A DNA stretch of 64,000 bases, from positions 1,798,001 to 1,862,000 of the forward strand of contig CAWGEA010000003.1 in the NCBI GenBank assembly GCA_963821495.1. The letters are read 5' to 3'. A model generated the notes under the pieces. That model saw nothing but the letters and a program-made list of their open reading frames with translations, ran no database searches and was not told the origin of the DNA. Position 1 is the first letter of the stretch. Every line of letters begins with the position of its first letter. Source of the stretch: AC-32 sp963821495. GTDB lineage: Bacteria; Actinomycetota; Thermoleophilia; Gaiellales; Gaiellaceae. The position numbers and the translations under genes are program-made. Below are positions 1-7,305 of this stretch, piece after piece.

Positions 1-668
1 ACGAGCGTCTCGCTGATGAGTGCGGTGACGAGGGTCGCGGCGCCGAGGGCGGCGAGCGAGACCGAGAGCGACCAGCCGCCGAGGGCCTCGTGGCCGCTCT
101 CCTCGTGGAGCCGCTTGTGCCGGCGCAGCGAGTGGCGCGTGACCCCCGCGTAGACGAGCAGCAGCACGACGGAGACGGGGATCGAGACGACGGCCAGCGA
201 ATGCCGCTCGGGGTCGCCGCTCCAGCCCGGCACCGAGGGCACGAGGAAGAGCAGCACGGCGAACAGGACGAGGCCGAGCTGGAGCAGGAGCGAAAAGCGG
301 TCGAGCGCCTTCCCGCGCCGCGCGTCGCCGCCGCCGAAGATCAGCGCGGCTCCGAGCACGAGCAGGATGTTCGAGACGACGCTGCCCGCCAGTGAGCCGC
401 GCACGACGTTCGGCAGCGACGCGTTCACGGCGAACAGGGCGATGATCAGCTCCGGCGCGTTGCCGAAGCTCGCGTTCAAAAACCCGCCGATCCCGGGACC
501 GGTGTGCTCGCCGGCGTGCTCGGTCGCCTCCCCGATCAGCCACGCGAGCGGCACCAGCGCGACCGCCGCCGCGACGAAGAGCGTCGTGTCGCTGGCGTGG
601 AACACGTACCGCAGCAGGAGGGTGATCGGGGCCAGCACGAGCGACGCCCAGAGGAGCTTGCGGCCCAC
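1..668 (-). CDS. Ca2+/H+ antiporter, CAX family (3' end cut by window edge)
   Basis: Integral membrane cation/proton exchanger that would export Ca2+ from the cytosol. The visible 222 codons start at a GTG at 668 and run off the left edge without a stop. Hydrophobic segments lie at about residues 5-21, 30-46, 70-83 and 98-112. The motif GNAPELIIAL at about residues 69-78 sits in the sequence GGFLNASFGNAPEL, the c-1 repeat signature of the CAX branch of the CaCA superfamily. A hydrophilic loop near residues 112-122 is followed by more membrane spans. The gene diverges from the HAD gene, with only 17 bp between the two start codons. No Shine-Dalgarno sequence is visible. A TAGGCT -10 element on the minus strand (680-675) ends 6 nt before the start, so the mRNA is probably leaderless. 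The family call is strong; the ion specificity is inferred. Confidence 0.85.
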   Translation of the reverse strand, partial: MGRKLLWASLVLAPITLLLRYVFHASDTTLFVAAAVALVPLAWLIGEATEHAGEHTGPGIGGFLNASFGNAPELIIALFAVNASLPNVVRGSLAGSVVSNILLVLGAALIFGGGDARRGKALDRFSLLLQLGLVLFAVLLFLVPSVPGWSGDPERHSLAVVSIPVSVVLLLVYAGVTRHSLRRHKRLHEESGHEALGGWSLSVSLAALGAATLVTALISETL

Positions 669-673
669 GCGGC

Positions 674-680
674 TAGCCTA
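674..680. promoter_or_regulatory. Overlapping divergent -10 elements (TAGCCTA)
   Basis: Reading right, TAGCCT (674-679) lies 6 nt before the GTG at 686. Reading left, TAGGCT (680-675) lies 6 nt before the GTG at 668. Both fit TANNNT, so one 7-bp near-palindrome could serve two leaderless transcripts. The sequence is seen directly; promoter function is inferred. Confidence 0.55.
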
Positions 681-685
681 GCGAG

Positions 686-1405
686 GTGCTCGAAGCGGTT
701 CTCTTCGACTGGGGCGACACGCTGATGCAGTTCGCGTACTCGCCGGAGCTCGTCGCTGCCGGCCACCATGCCGGTCTCGCCGCGATCGGCCGCGCCGACC
801 TGCCGCAGGCCGACGCGGTCACGGAGCACTTCCGCGAGGAGTACGAGCCGTTGTTCTGGGCGCCGGGCACGATCGAGGAGATCGAGTACCCGCAACTCGT
901 GCGACGACTCCTCGGCGAGTTCGACGTCGCGATCGGCGACGACGAGCTCGACCGCTTCCTGGAGGCCGAGCACAGGGCGTGGGACCCGGCGCGGGTCCTC
1001 GCGGCGCACACGCATCCGTTGCTGGAGGCGCTGCGTGCGCTGCGGCTCAAGCTCGGGCTCGTCTCGAACGCGTTCGACCCCGGCTGGCTGCTGCACCGCG
1101 ACCTCGAGCAGATGGGCCTCGCGCAGCGACTCGACTTCAGCGTCTTCTCGTCGGAGGTCGGCCTGCGCAAGCCGCACCCGGCGATCTTCGAGCGCGCACT
1201 GGAGGCCCTCGGGGTCGAGCCTGAGCGCGCGCTCTTCGTCGGCGACCGGCTCTTCGAGGACGTGCGCGGCGCGGCCGAGGTCGGCATGACGACGGTGCAG
1301 GCCCTCTGGTTCCGGGCGGACGAGCACCCCGACGGCGCCGAGCCCGACCACCAGGCGTTCACGCAGCTCGACGTCCTCAACGTCGCCCGCCGCCTGGCCG
1401 ACTAG
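686..1405 (+). CDS. HAD superfamily hydrolase
   Basis: Probable phosphatase of the haloacid dehalogenase superfamily, 239 aa, cytosolic. Motif I is FDWGDTL at residues 7-13, with D8 as the nucleophile. Motif II is the segment LVSNAFD, motif III the lysine of RKPHPAIF, and motif IV VGDRLFEDVRGA. A helical cap insertion occupies about residues 20-95. The residue two after the nucleophile, usually the Asp general acid, is Gly here and an Asp follows it. The DWGDT variant occurs in HAD proteins, but the reaction may be slow or differ from a standard phosphatase. The GTG start at 686 is set by the leaderless -10 at 674-679; no ribosome binding site precedes it. Substrate unknown. It is divergent from the CAX gene, with no functional link evident. 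Confidence 0.82.
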   Translation: MLEAVLFDWGDTLMQFAYSPELVAAGHHAGLAAIGRADLPQADAVTEHFREEYEPLFWAPGTIEEIEYPQLVRRLLGEFDVAIGDDELDRFLEAEHRAWDPARVLAAHTHPLLEALRALRLKLGLVSNAFDPGWLLHRDLEQMGLAQRLDFSVFSSEVGLRKPHPAIFERALEALGVEPERALFVGDRLFEDVRGAAEVGMTTVQALWFRADEHPDGAEPDHQAFTQLDVLNVARRLAD

Positions 1406-1466
1406 CCGCGCGCGGGCGCGTTGTCAAGTCTTGCGGAGGGTGCCTCGTTGCACCCACAATCCGTTC

Positions 1467-1886
1467 ATGGAGATGCGCGAGCAGGCGGCCGCCCAGCCGA
1501 CCGAGCTTCCGCTCCGCCCTCAGGACGAGGTCGAATGCCGCCGCTGCGGCGTCCACTGCGACAAGGTCGTGTACCCGGGCGCGTGCGTGGAGCGGGGCTG
1601 CCCGTTCGTCTACTCGTACTCCGAGTTCGGCCACACCTACATGGGCTGCGTGATGAAGGTCTTCGAGGTCGAGATCGATTTCGATCTGCTGCGCGAGGCC
1701 GAGCGCCGGCGCGGCGGCTTCGGCGCGGTGCGGGCGACGTCGCCCGCGCTGCCGATGTGCCGCGTCGAGGTCGAGGGGTGTTACGAGAGCCGGGCGGAGG
1801 AGCTCGGGTGCGTCAACCCCGAGTTCCACGAGCTGCCGGTCGGCGAGCCGTCGTTCCGTGTTTTCGCGCAGATCCGCGCCTCGTAG
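1467..1886 (+). CDS. Cysteine-rich protein of unknown function
   Basis: No family recognised. From the ATG at 1467 (MEMREQ) the product is 139 aa; an in-frame upstream start at 1431 would add 12 residues. The N-terminal half holds a dense Cys cluster: ECRRCGVHC at about residues 23-31, then C40, C45 and C61, with further Cys near residues 97, 104 and 116. This spacing suggests a zinc ribbon or Fe-S binding fold. No signal peptide or membrane segment is visible, so it is probably cytosolic. Its last codons (FAQIRAS) lie inside the first unit of the 109-bp tandem repeat that follows, so the gene tail has been copied downstream. The convergent neighbour is nfo. The gene is probably real from composition and codon use; the metal-binding role is inferred from Cys spacing only. 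Confidence 0.6.
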   Translation: MEMREQAAAQPTELPLRPQDEVECRRCGVHCDKVVYPGACVERGCPFVYSYSEFGHTYMGCVMKVFEVEIDFDLLREAERRRGGFGAVRATSPALPMCRVEVEGCYESRAEELGCVNPEFHELPVGEPSFRVFAQIRAS

Positions 1887-2089
1887 CGTTCTCTCGGCCG
1901 TGGTTGGAACGGACGCGCGGGCAAGCCCGCACGTCCTCCAGACGGCATCGCAAGCGACGCCTAGGCGCGTCTTCGCGCAGATCCGCGCCTCGTAGCGTTC
2001 TCTCGGCCGTGGTTGGAACGGACGCGCGGGCAAGCCCGCACGTCCTCCAGACGGCATCGCAAGCGACGCCTAGGCGCGTCTTCGCGCAG
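1863..2089. repeat. Tandem 109-bp repeat copying the 3' end of the Cys-rich gene
   Basis: Two essentially identical 109-bp units (1863-1971 and 1972-2080) plus the start of a third (2081-2089). Each unit begins with the last codons of the upstream gene and its TAG. It then carries two hairpins: GCGGGC-AA-GCCCGC flanked by GGACG/CGTCC, and GGCATCGC-AA-GCGACGCC. The nfo stop codon (2070-2072) falls inside the second unit, so the C-terminal tail of Nfo is repeat-derived. A related element lies at 54508-54706. Confidence 0.9.
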
Positions 2090-2945
2090 ATTTCGGCTTC
2101 GTCGTCGTCGCTTTCGCGTAGAGCTCCCGCAGCTTCGTCATCTGTTCCAGGTCGGGCCCGTGGCCGGTCGTCCCGGGCACCTCGAGCAGCGCGGGGAGGC
2201 CCTGCAGCTTCGGATGGCCGAGGAAGACCGTCAGCTGGTCGCCGATCAGGCCCTCGCCGATGTTCTCGTGCCGATCGCGGTTCGACCCGAGCGGCGCCTT
2301 CGAGTCGTTCACGTGCAGGCAGCGCAGGCGGTCGAGCCCGATCAGCGAGTCGACGCTCTCGACCACCTCGTCGAGCACGGCCGGGTCGGTGACGTCGTAG
2401 CCGGAGACGAACAGGTGGCAGGAGTCGAGGCAGACGCCCAGGCGCGGGTGCTGGTCGAGCGCCGCGTACAGCGCGGCGAGCTCCTCGAGCGAGCGGCCGA
2501 TCGTGCCGCCCGCGCCGGCCGAGTTCTCCATGCAGAGCCAGGTCGTGTCGTCGCAGCGCTCGAGTGCCTGGCGCAGGGCGGGCACCACGCGCCGGAGACC
2601 GGTCTCGAAGCCCGCCCCCATGTGCGAGCCGACGTGGAAGACGACCGCCTCGGCGCCGATCGCGCAGGCCGCGTCGACGGTCGAGCGCAGCGTCGCGACG
2701 CTCTTCTCGTAGAGCGCGTCGTCGGGGCTCGCCAGGTTCAGCAGGTAGAGGGCGTGGACCGAGACCGCGCCGATGCCGAGCTCATCGCGACGTCGCCTGA
2801 ACGCCTCGAGGTCGGCGGGGTCGTGCTCTGGGAAGCGCCACGTGCGCGGGCTCTGTGCGAAGAGCTGCACCGCGTCCATGCCGAAGGCGTGCGCGTTCTC
2901 GAGCGCCTTCTTGATCCCGCCCGAGCAGTGGCCGCCGAGGAGCAC
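2070..2945 (-). CDS. nfo: Endonuclease IV (AP endonuclease)
   Basis: Cleaves the DNA backbone 5' to abasic sites in base excision repair; a Zn-dependent TIM-barrel enzyme. The 291-aa length fits the family. Metal-site segments are visible in order: the N-terminal LLGGHCSGG strand, VHALYLLNLA, VVFHVGSHMGAG, CMENSAGAG (Glu), CLDSCHLFVSGYD (Asp/His), LHVNDSKAPLGSNRDRHENI (Asp, His, His) and LLEVPG (Glu). The start is GTG at 2945. The usual GAHVS opening is replaced by GGHCS. The 3' end, including the basic tail SARRRA, is encoded by the 109-bp repeat, so the tail is likely a recent addition. It follows the AlkZ-like gene by 9 bp on the same strand, suggesting a glycosylase/AP-endonuclease operon. 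Confidence 0.92.
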   Translation of the reverse strand: MLLGGHCSGGIKKALENAHAFGMDAVQLFAQSPRTWRFPEHDPADLEAFRRRRDELGIGAVSVHALYLLNLASPDDALYEKSVATLRSTVDAACAIGAEAVVFHVGSHMGAGFETGLRRVVPALRQALERCDDTTWLCMENSAGAGGTIGRSLEELAALYAALDQHPRLGVCLDSCHLFVSGYDVTDPAVLDEVVESVDSLIGLDRLRCLHVNDSKAPLGSNRDRHENIGEGLIGDQLTVFLGHPKLQGLPALLEVPGTTGHGPDLEQMTKLRELYAKATTTKPKSARRRA

Positions 2946-2954
2946 GTGTTGACG

Positions 2955-3989
2955 CTAGCCGAGCCAGGCTTGCAGGCGCGCGCCCTCCTCCTCGAGCTCC
3001 CGGCGAGTCGAGCGCGGAAGCGGCGCGAATGGCTCGAGCGCGACCTTTCCGCCGTCGAGCCGCCAGAGCCCCGCGACGAGGCCGTCGACGAGGAAGGTCT
3101 GCTGCACGTCGCCGTTCACGTGGATCACCGTCCTGCGGTGCTCGTCGGGCAGGACTCGCGTGCGGTCTTTGTGCGCGAGGAGCAGTTCGTCCCAGCGCGG
3201 CAGTAGCCGCGGCGGCGCCGGCGCGTCGGCCGGGGCGAGCGGCGCGCGCGAGAGATCGAGCAGCTCGCGGCCCCGCTCGTCGCGCAGCGTGCGCAGCCGC
3301 AGGGCCTCGAAGCCCGGCGTGAGATCGCGGATCGGCACGCCGCTCCATTGCGAGACATCCGCGCGCGTCGCGGGCCCGAAGGCGGCGAGGTAGCGCCTGA
3401 TCGCGTGCGCGGCCGCCTCGGCGCGCGGTGGGTGCTCGTGGTCGGCGGGCTCGTAGAGCGGCGAGCCGCGGAAGCCGTAGAAGGCCGACTCCGGCGTCTG
3501 CTCGAGCCGTCCGAGCGCGACCACCCAGGAGTACGTCCGCAGCTCGTCGGTGTCCTGCGTCCGCGAGTGGAAGCCGAGCGCGTCCATCAACTCGGTGCGC
3601 GTCCGCGGCCGCTCGCGTGCCATTGCCACCACCCGCTCGACGACCTCGTCCCGCGGCCGCTCCGTGGCGCGCGTGCGCACGAGCGTCCGCGTCTCGCGCA
3701 CTGCTGCGTCCAGGTACGGGAGGTCGCGCGCCGAGACCAGGTGCATCGTCGCCCGCATCAGCAGCGCCTTGACCACGTGTCGCCGGCGCAGCGCTCGCTC
3801 GAGCGACCCGCGCTCGAACCCGTCGAGCCGCGCCCACAGCGCGAGGTACGGCGACGAGGGCAGCTGCGCCTGCAGCCCGGCGAGCCGCTCGATCGCTCGG
3901 ACGGGCGAGAGCCGCTCGCGGCGCAGCAGCAGCTGCCGCAGCAGCGTCGTACGGTTCAGCTCGCGCTGCGAGAGGACTCGCTCGGCCAC
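2955..3989 (-). CDS. Winged-helix AlkZ/YcaQ-like protein (HTH_42), possible DNA glycosylase
   Basis: 344-aa protein of the winged-helix HTH_42 (DUF1006) family. Known members include AlkZ and YcaQ/AlkX, glycosylases that excise bulky or cross-linked bases. Near residues 38-50 it reads GLQAQLPSSPYLALW. The Q-x-Q there matches the QxQ catalytic motif reported for AlkZ-type members, whereas YcaQ has QxD. The remainder includes MRATMHLVSARDLP and a C-terminal RLLPRWDELLLAHKDRTRVLP typical of the family. It sits 9 bp upstream of nfo on the same strand. A glycosylase producing abasic sites next to an AP endonuclease would make a compact repair operon. Start GTG at 3989, preceded at 6 nt by a TAGCGT -10 element. 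Family membership is clear; glycosylase activity is inferred from the motif and context. Confidence 0.78.
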   Translation of the reverse strand: MAERVLSQRELNRTTLLRQLLLRRERLSPVRAIERLAGLQAQLPSSPYLALWARLDGFERGSLERALRRRHVVKALLMRATMHLVSARDLPYLDAAVRETRTLVRTRATERPRDEVVERVVAMARERPRTRTELMDALGFHSRTQDTDELRTYSWVVALGRLEQTPESAFYGFRGSPLYEPADHEHPPRAEAAAHAIRRYLAAFGPATRADVSQWSGVPIRDLTPGFEALRLRTLRDERGRELLDLSRAPLAPADAPAPPRLLPRWDELLLAHKDRTRVLPDEHRRTVIHVNGDVQQTFLVDGLVAGLWRLDGGKVALEPFAPLPRSTRRELEEEGARLQAWLG

Positions 3990-3994
3990 GCCAG

Positions 3995-4001
3995 TACGCT
4001 A
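3995..4001. promoter_or_regulatory. Overlapping divergent -10 elements (TACGCTA)
   Basis: TACGCT (3995-4000) precedes the gltX GTG by 6 nt. On the other strand TAGCGT (4001-3996) precedes the AlkZ-like GTG by 6 nt. The geometry is identical to that at 674-680. Promoter function is inferred. Confidence 0.55.
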
Positions 4002-4006
4002 ACGAC

Positions 4007-5278
4007 GTGTCAGTGAGAGTCCGCTTCGCTCCCAGCCCGACCGGCTACCTACACGTCGGCGGCGCGCACACGGCGCTCTTCAACTGGCTGTTCGCGCGGC
4101 ACGAGGGCGGGGAGTTCCTGCTGCGGATCGAGAACACCGACGTCAGTCGCGAGGTCGCCGAGGCGGTCGACCAGATCCAGGGGACGCTCGCCTGGCTCGG
4201 GCTCGACCTCGACGGAGAGGTCACCTTCCAGCTCGACCGCATGGGCGAGGCGCAGGAGGTTGCGAGGCGGCTGCTCGACGAGGGGAAGGCGTACGGGGAC
4301 GAGGGCGCCATTCGCTTCCGTATGCCCGACGAGGGTGTCACTGCCTGGGACGACCTCGTGCTCGGCCGCGTGGAGGTCCCGAACGACAAGCTGGAGGATC
4401 TCGTGCTGCTGCGCTCGGACGGGCGGCCGACCTACAACTTCGTCTCGCCGCTCGAGGACGCACTCGACGGGATCACCCATGTGATCCGCGGCCAGGACCA
4501 CATCTCGAACACGCCCAAGCAGCTGCGGATCCTCGAGGCGATCGACGCCGACCTCCCGGCCTACGCGCACGTCCCGCTCCTCAACGGCCCCGACGGGCGG
4601 AAGCTCTCCAAGCGCCACGGCGCGATCACCGTCGAGGACTTCCGCACCCAGGGCTACATCCCGGAGGCCTTCGTCAACTTCCTGGCCCTGCTCGGCTGGA
4701 GCTACGACGACCACACGGAGATCATGAGCCGCGCCGAGCTCGTCGAGCGGTTCACGCTCGACCGCGTCGGCAAGAGCGCGGCGGTCTTCGACTACGACAA
4801 GCTGACGCACCTGAACGGCGTTTACCTGCGCTCGCTCGCGCCGCAGGAGTACGCCGACCGCCTCGTCGCCTACCTGCGCGAGCAGGGGTACGAGTGGGAC
4901 GAGGCTTTGGTGCGACAGGTCGCGCCTCTCGTCCAGGAGAAGATCGGTGCGCTCGGCGAGTTCCCGGCCTTCGCGGGCTTCTTCTTCGCACGCGTGGAGC
5001 CGGAGGGAGAGGTCGACGGGCAGGTGCTGCCGGCCGCAGCCGAGGCGCTCGCGCGGGTCGAGCCGTTCGAGGCGGACGAGATCGAGACCGCGCTACGCGG
5101 CCTCGCAGAGCGGCTCGAGCTGAAGCCGCGCGAGGCGTTTCAGCCGATTCGCCTGGCGGTGACCGGGTCGAAGGTGTCGCCCGGCCTCTTCGAAAGCCTC
5201 GAGGTTCTGGGCAAGGACGAGGCCCTCGCGCGGCTGGGAAGCGGGCGCGGTGCACCGAGCGGGTCCAGCGCACGCTGA
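4007..5278 (+). CDS. gltX: Glutamyl-tRNA synthetase
   Basis: Charges tRNA-Glu with glutamate in an ATP-dependent, class I reaction. The N-terminal Rossmann domain opens with RFAPSPTGYLHVGGAHTA, which contains the HIGH-type signature (HVGG). The second class I signature is KLSKRH at about residue 200, the KMSKS equivalent. The conserved RGQDHISNTPKQ and PLLNGPDGRK segments are present. At 423 aa it is shorter than the usual 460-490, with a reduced anticodon-binding C-terminus and a low-complexity GSGRGAPSGSSAR tail. Start GTG at 4007 follows a TACGCT -10 by 6 nt, so the message is probably leaderless. tRNA-Glu and tRNA-Gln genes lie at 17.0 and 18.1 kb. Whether this enzyme also mischarges tRNA-Gln for amidation cannot be told from sequence alone. 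Confidence 0.95.
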   Translation: MSVRVRFAPSPTGYLHVGGAHTALFNWLFARHEGGEFLLRIENTDVSREVAEAVDQIQGTLAWLGLDLDGEVTFQLDRMGEAQEVARRLLDEGKAYGDEGAIRFRMPDEGVTAWDDLVLGRVEVPNDKLEDLVLLRSDGRPTYNFVSPLEDALDGITHVIRGQDHISNTPKQLRILEAIDADLPAYAHVPLLNGPDGRKLSKRHGAITVEDFRTQGYIPEAFVNFLALLGWSYDDHTEIMSRAELVERFTLDRVGKSAAVFDYDKLTHLNGVYLRSLAPQEYADRLVAYLREQGYEWDEALVRQVAPLVQEKIGALGEFPAFAGFFFARVEPEGEVDGQVLPAAAEALARVEPFEADEIETALRGLAERLELKPREAFQPIRLAVTGSKVSPGLFESLEVLGKDEALARLGSGRGAPSGSSAR

Positions 5279-5284
5279 AAGATC

Positions 5285-5318
5285 AGCCACGCCCGGCGGC
5301 GGAAGAGCGGCGTGGGCT
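5285..5318 (+). terminator. Weak hairpin after gltX
   Basis: AGCCACGCC (5285-5293) can pair with GGCGTGGGCT (5309-5318) with a one-base bulge. It lies 7 bp past the gltX stop. No clear T-tract follows, so it may be a Rho-type or non-canonical terminator. It is followed by an unusually A+T-rich stretch (about 5338-5382) upstream of the receiver gene. Confidence 0.35.
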
Positions 5319-5388
5319 GCGGGAGTCTTTCCAGAACCTTTACCATTTCTGAGTTGTAAAACGTTTGAGAGGGGGAAATAGATACGCG

Positions 5389-5766
5389 GTGCCCGCCTCG
5401 ACTGAGCTGACCCGCGCGCCGCTCGTCCTGATCGTCGACGACGACGCGTCGTTGCGGCTGCTCTGCCGCGTGAACCTGGAGCTCGACGGCTACCGCGTCG
5501 TCGAGGCGCACAGCGTCGCCTCAGCCGAGCAGGCGCTCGCGGACGCGACGGTCGACCTCGTCCTGTTGGACGTCCACATCGGCGCCGACGACGGCGTCGA
5601 GCTGATGCGCTCGCTGCGTAAGCGTGAGCACGATGTGCCGGTCGTGCTCTTCACCGGCAGCGCCCGGCTCGACGCGCCGACGATCGCCGAGGCCGACGGC
5701 GTCGTGCCGAAGCCGTTCCGGCTCGAACAGCTGCTCGACGTGGTGCGCTCGCTCGCCCCGCGCTGA
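5389..5766 (+). CDS. Stand-alone response regulator receiver protein
   Basis: A 125-aa protein consisting only of a CheY-like receiver domain. The phosphoacceptor region reads VLLDVHIG (Asp at about residue 55). The acidic pocket is LIVDDDASL at about residues 15-23, the switch Thr is in LFTGSA and the conserved Lys in VPKPF. There is no output domain, so it probably acts by protein contact or as a phosphate relay. The GTG at 5389 is preferred because a purine-rich GAGAGGGGG lies 13 nt upstream; an in-frame TTG at 5365 would add 8 residues that overlap this site. No histidine kinase is adjacent. The upstream stretch is unusually A+T-rich for this genome and may hold its promoter. Confidence 0.85.
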   Translation: MPASTELTRAPLVLIVDDDASLRLLCRVNLELDGYRVVEAHSVASAEQALADATVDLVLLDVHIGADDGVELMRSLRKREHDVPVVLFTGSARLDAPTIAEADGVVPKPFRLEQLLDVVRSLAPR

Positions 5767-5790
5767 ACGAGCGCGGGTAGATTCCCCGCG

Positions 5791-7305
5791 ATGAGCGTCG
5801 CCGCCGTCCTGCGCCCAGCCGACTACGAGTCGCGCCTCCAGCGCTATCTCTTCGAGCGCGCCGAGGAGGGCCGCGCCGTTCGCGTAGGCGAGAAGGAGGT
5901 CTCCGAGCGAGCCGAGATCGTCGCCCGCTACGCGGAGCTCTTCACGCGCGACCAGCTCGAGGGGCTGCGGCAGGCCGAGTCCGAGGCGGCGGCCGGTGAG
6001 GAGCGCGAGCGGCTCTACCGCCTGCGCAAGACCTGCGAGGCCGGCCTGATCTCCGCCGAGCTCGCGGCGCGCGAGGACGCGCTCGAGAACGAGATTCTTG
6101 CCGCGCGCGTCGAGTTCAAGGGCGAGCAGCTGCCGCTGCGGACCGCCCAGGCGAAGCTCGCGGTGCTGAGCGGCTACGCCGACCGCGACGAGCTCGGACG
6201 CCTCTCCACGGAGGTCTCCGCGAGCTTCAACGCGGAGCGGCTCGAGGTCCTGCGCGCCGGCGAGGAGCTGGAGGCCGAGGTCAGCGGCATGGATGACGCG
6301 GTCGAGCGAAACGAGGAGGAGAAGGGCATCTCGATCCGGGAGCTGGAGCGCGCGCTGGCCGAGGCGAGCGAGGCCGCCACCGAGGTCTATGCACAGCTCA
6401 AGGACCGCTGGCTCGAGCGGCTTCTCGGCCCCGAGCGCGAGACGGTGCCGAGCTCCTCGCATGTGGCCTACCTGCGCCGTCTCTCGCCGCTGGAGGCGGT
6501 CTACACGAAGGAGAAGGCGGTCCCGACCTGTATGGACACGCTCTCGCGACTCGGCTTCGACCTCGAGCACGAGCCCAACATCAGGCTCGACCTCGACGAC
6601 CGGCCGCAGAAGTCGCCGCGCGCCTGCGTGATCCCCGCCGACCCGCCGCAGGTCGTGCACCTGATCACTCGCGCGCAGGGCGGACTGCACGACTACCAGG
6701 CCTTCCTGCACGAGGCCGGACACGCGCTGCACTACGCGGGCTGCGACCCCAACCTGCCGTACACCTTCCGCAACATCTCGCGCGACCATGCGCTGACCGA
6801 GATCTACTCGTACATCGTCGAGGCGATCTCGCGGCAGCCCGGCTGGCACGCGCGCTACTTCGGCCTCTCCGACGAGGAGGCGCGGCAGAACGCGGAGGCG
6901 ACGATCTTCATGGAGGCGCTGCTCTTCCGCCGCTACGCCGCCAAGCTGCGCTTCGAGCTCGACTTCTGGGGCCGCTTCGGCGACGACGGCGGCACGGACT
7001 CGGGCTACGCGGAGCTGCTCACCGAAGCGACGGGGATGGAGTACCGGCGCGAGGGCTACCTAGCGGACATGGACGCCGGCTTCTACTCCGCCGACTACCT
7101 GCGCGCGTGGATCCGCGCGGCACAGCTGCGCTCGTACCTCGAGCGCGAGGTCGGCGAGGAGTGGTGGGCGAGCCGCGAGACCGGCCACCGGCTGCGCGAC
7201 CTCTTCCGCGAGGGTACGAAGCCGTCGAGCGAGGAGATCGCCGGCCGCATCGGCTTCGAGCCGCTCGACACCGGCCCGCTGCTCGCCGAGCTCGGCGCGT
7301 CCTAG
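5791..7305 (+). CDS. M3-like zinc metallopeptidase (oligoendopeptidase-type)
   Basis: A 504-aa cytosolic peptidase with the gluzincin signature FLHEAGHALH at about residues 308-317 (HExxH). The third metal ligand is likely the Glu in the downstream helix containing HALTEIYSYIVEA. A long helical N-terminal region (residues 1-250) rich in Glu and Arg caps the active site, as in M3/M32 enzymes. Such enzymes degrade short peptides. No signal peptide is visible. The ATG at 5791 is preceded by TAGATT (5778-5783) with 7 nt between, so it is likely leaderless. Its end overlaps by 4 bp with the convergent GGDEF-like gene. The exact subfamily (M3B or a related clan MA family) is uncertain. Confidence 0.82.
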   Translation: MSVAAVLRPADYESRLQRYLFERAEEGRAVRVGEKEVSERAEIVARYAELFTRDQLEGLRQAESEAAAGEERERLYRLRKTCEAGLISAELAAREDALENEILAARVEFKGEQLPLRTAQAKLAVLSGYADRDELGRLSTEVSASFNAERLEVLRAGEELEAEVSGMDDAVERNEEEKGISIRELERALAEASEAATEVYAQLKDRWLERLLGPERETVPSSSHVAYLRRLSPLEAVYTKEKAVPTCMDTLSRLGFDLEHEPNIRLDLDDRPQKSPRACVIPADPPQVVHLITRAQGGLHDYQAFLHEAGHALHYAGCDPNLPYTFRNISRDHALTEIYSYIVEAISRQPGWHARYFGLSDEEARQNAEATIFMEALLFRRYAAKLRFELDFWGRFGDDGGTDSGYAELLTEATGMEYRREGYLADMDAGFYSADYLRAWIRAAQLRSYLEREVGEEWWASRETGHRLRDLFREGTKPSSEEIAGRIGFEPLDTGPLLAELGAS

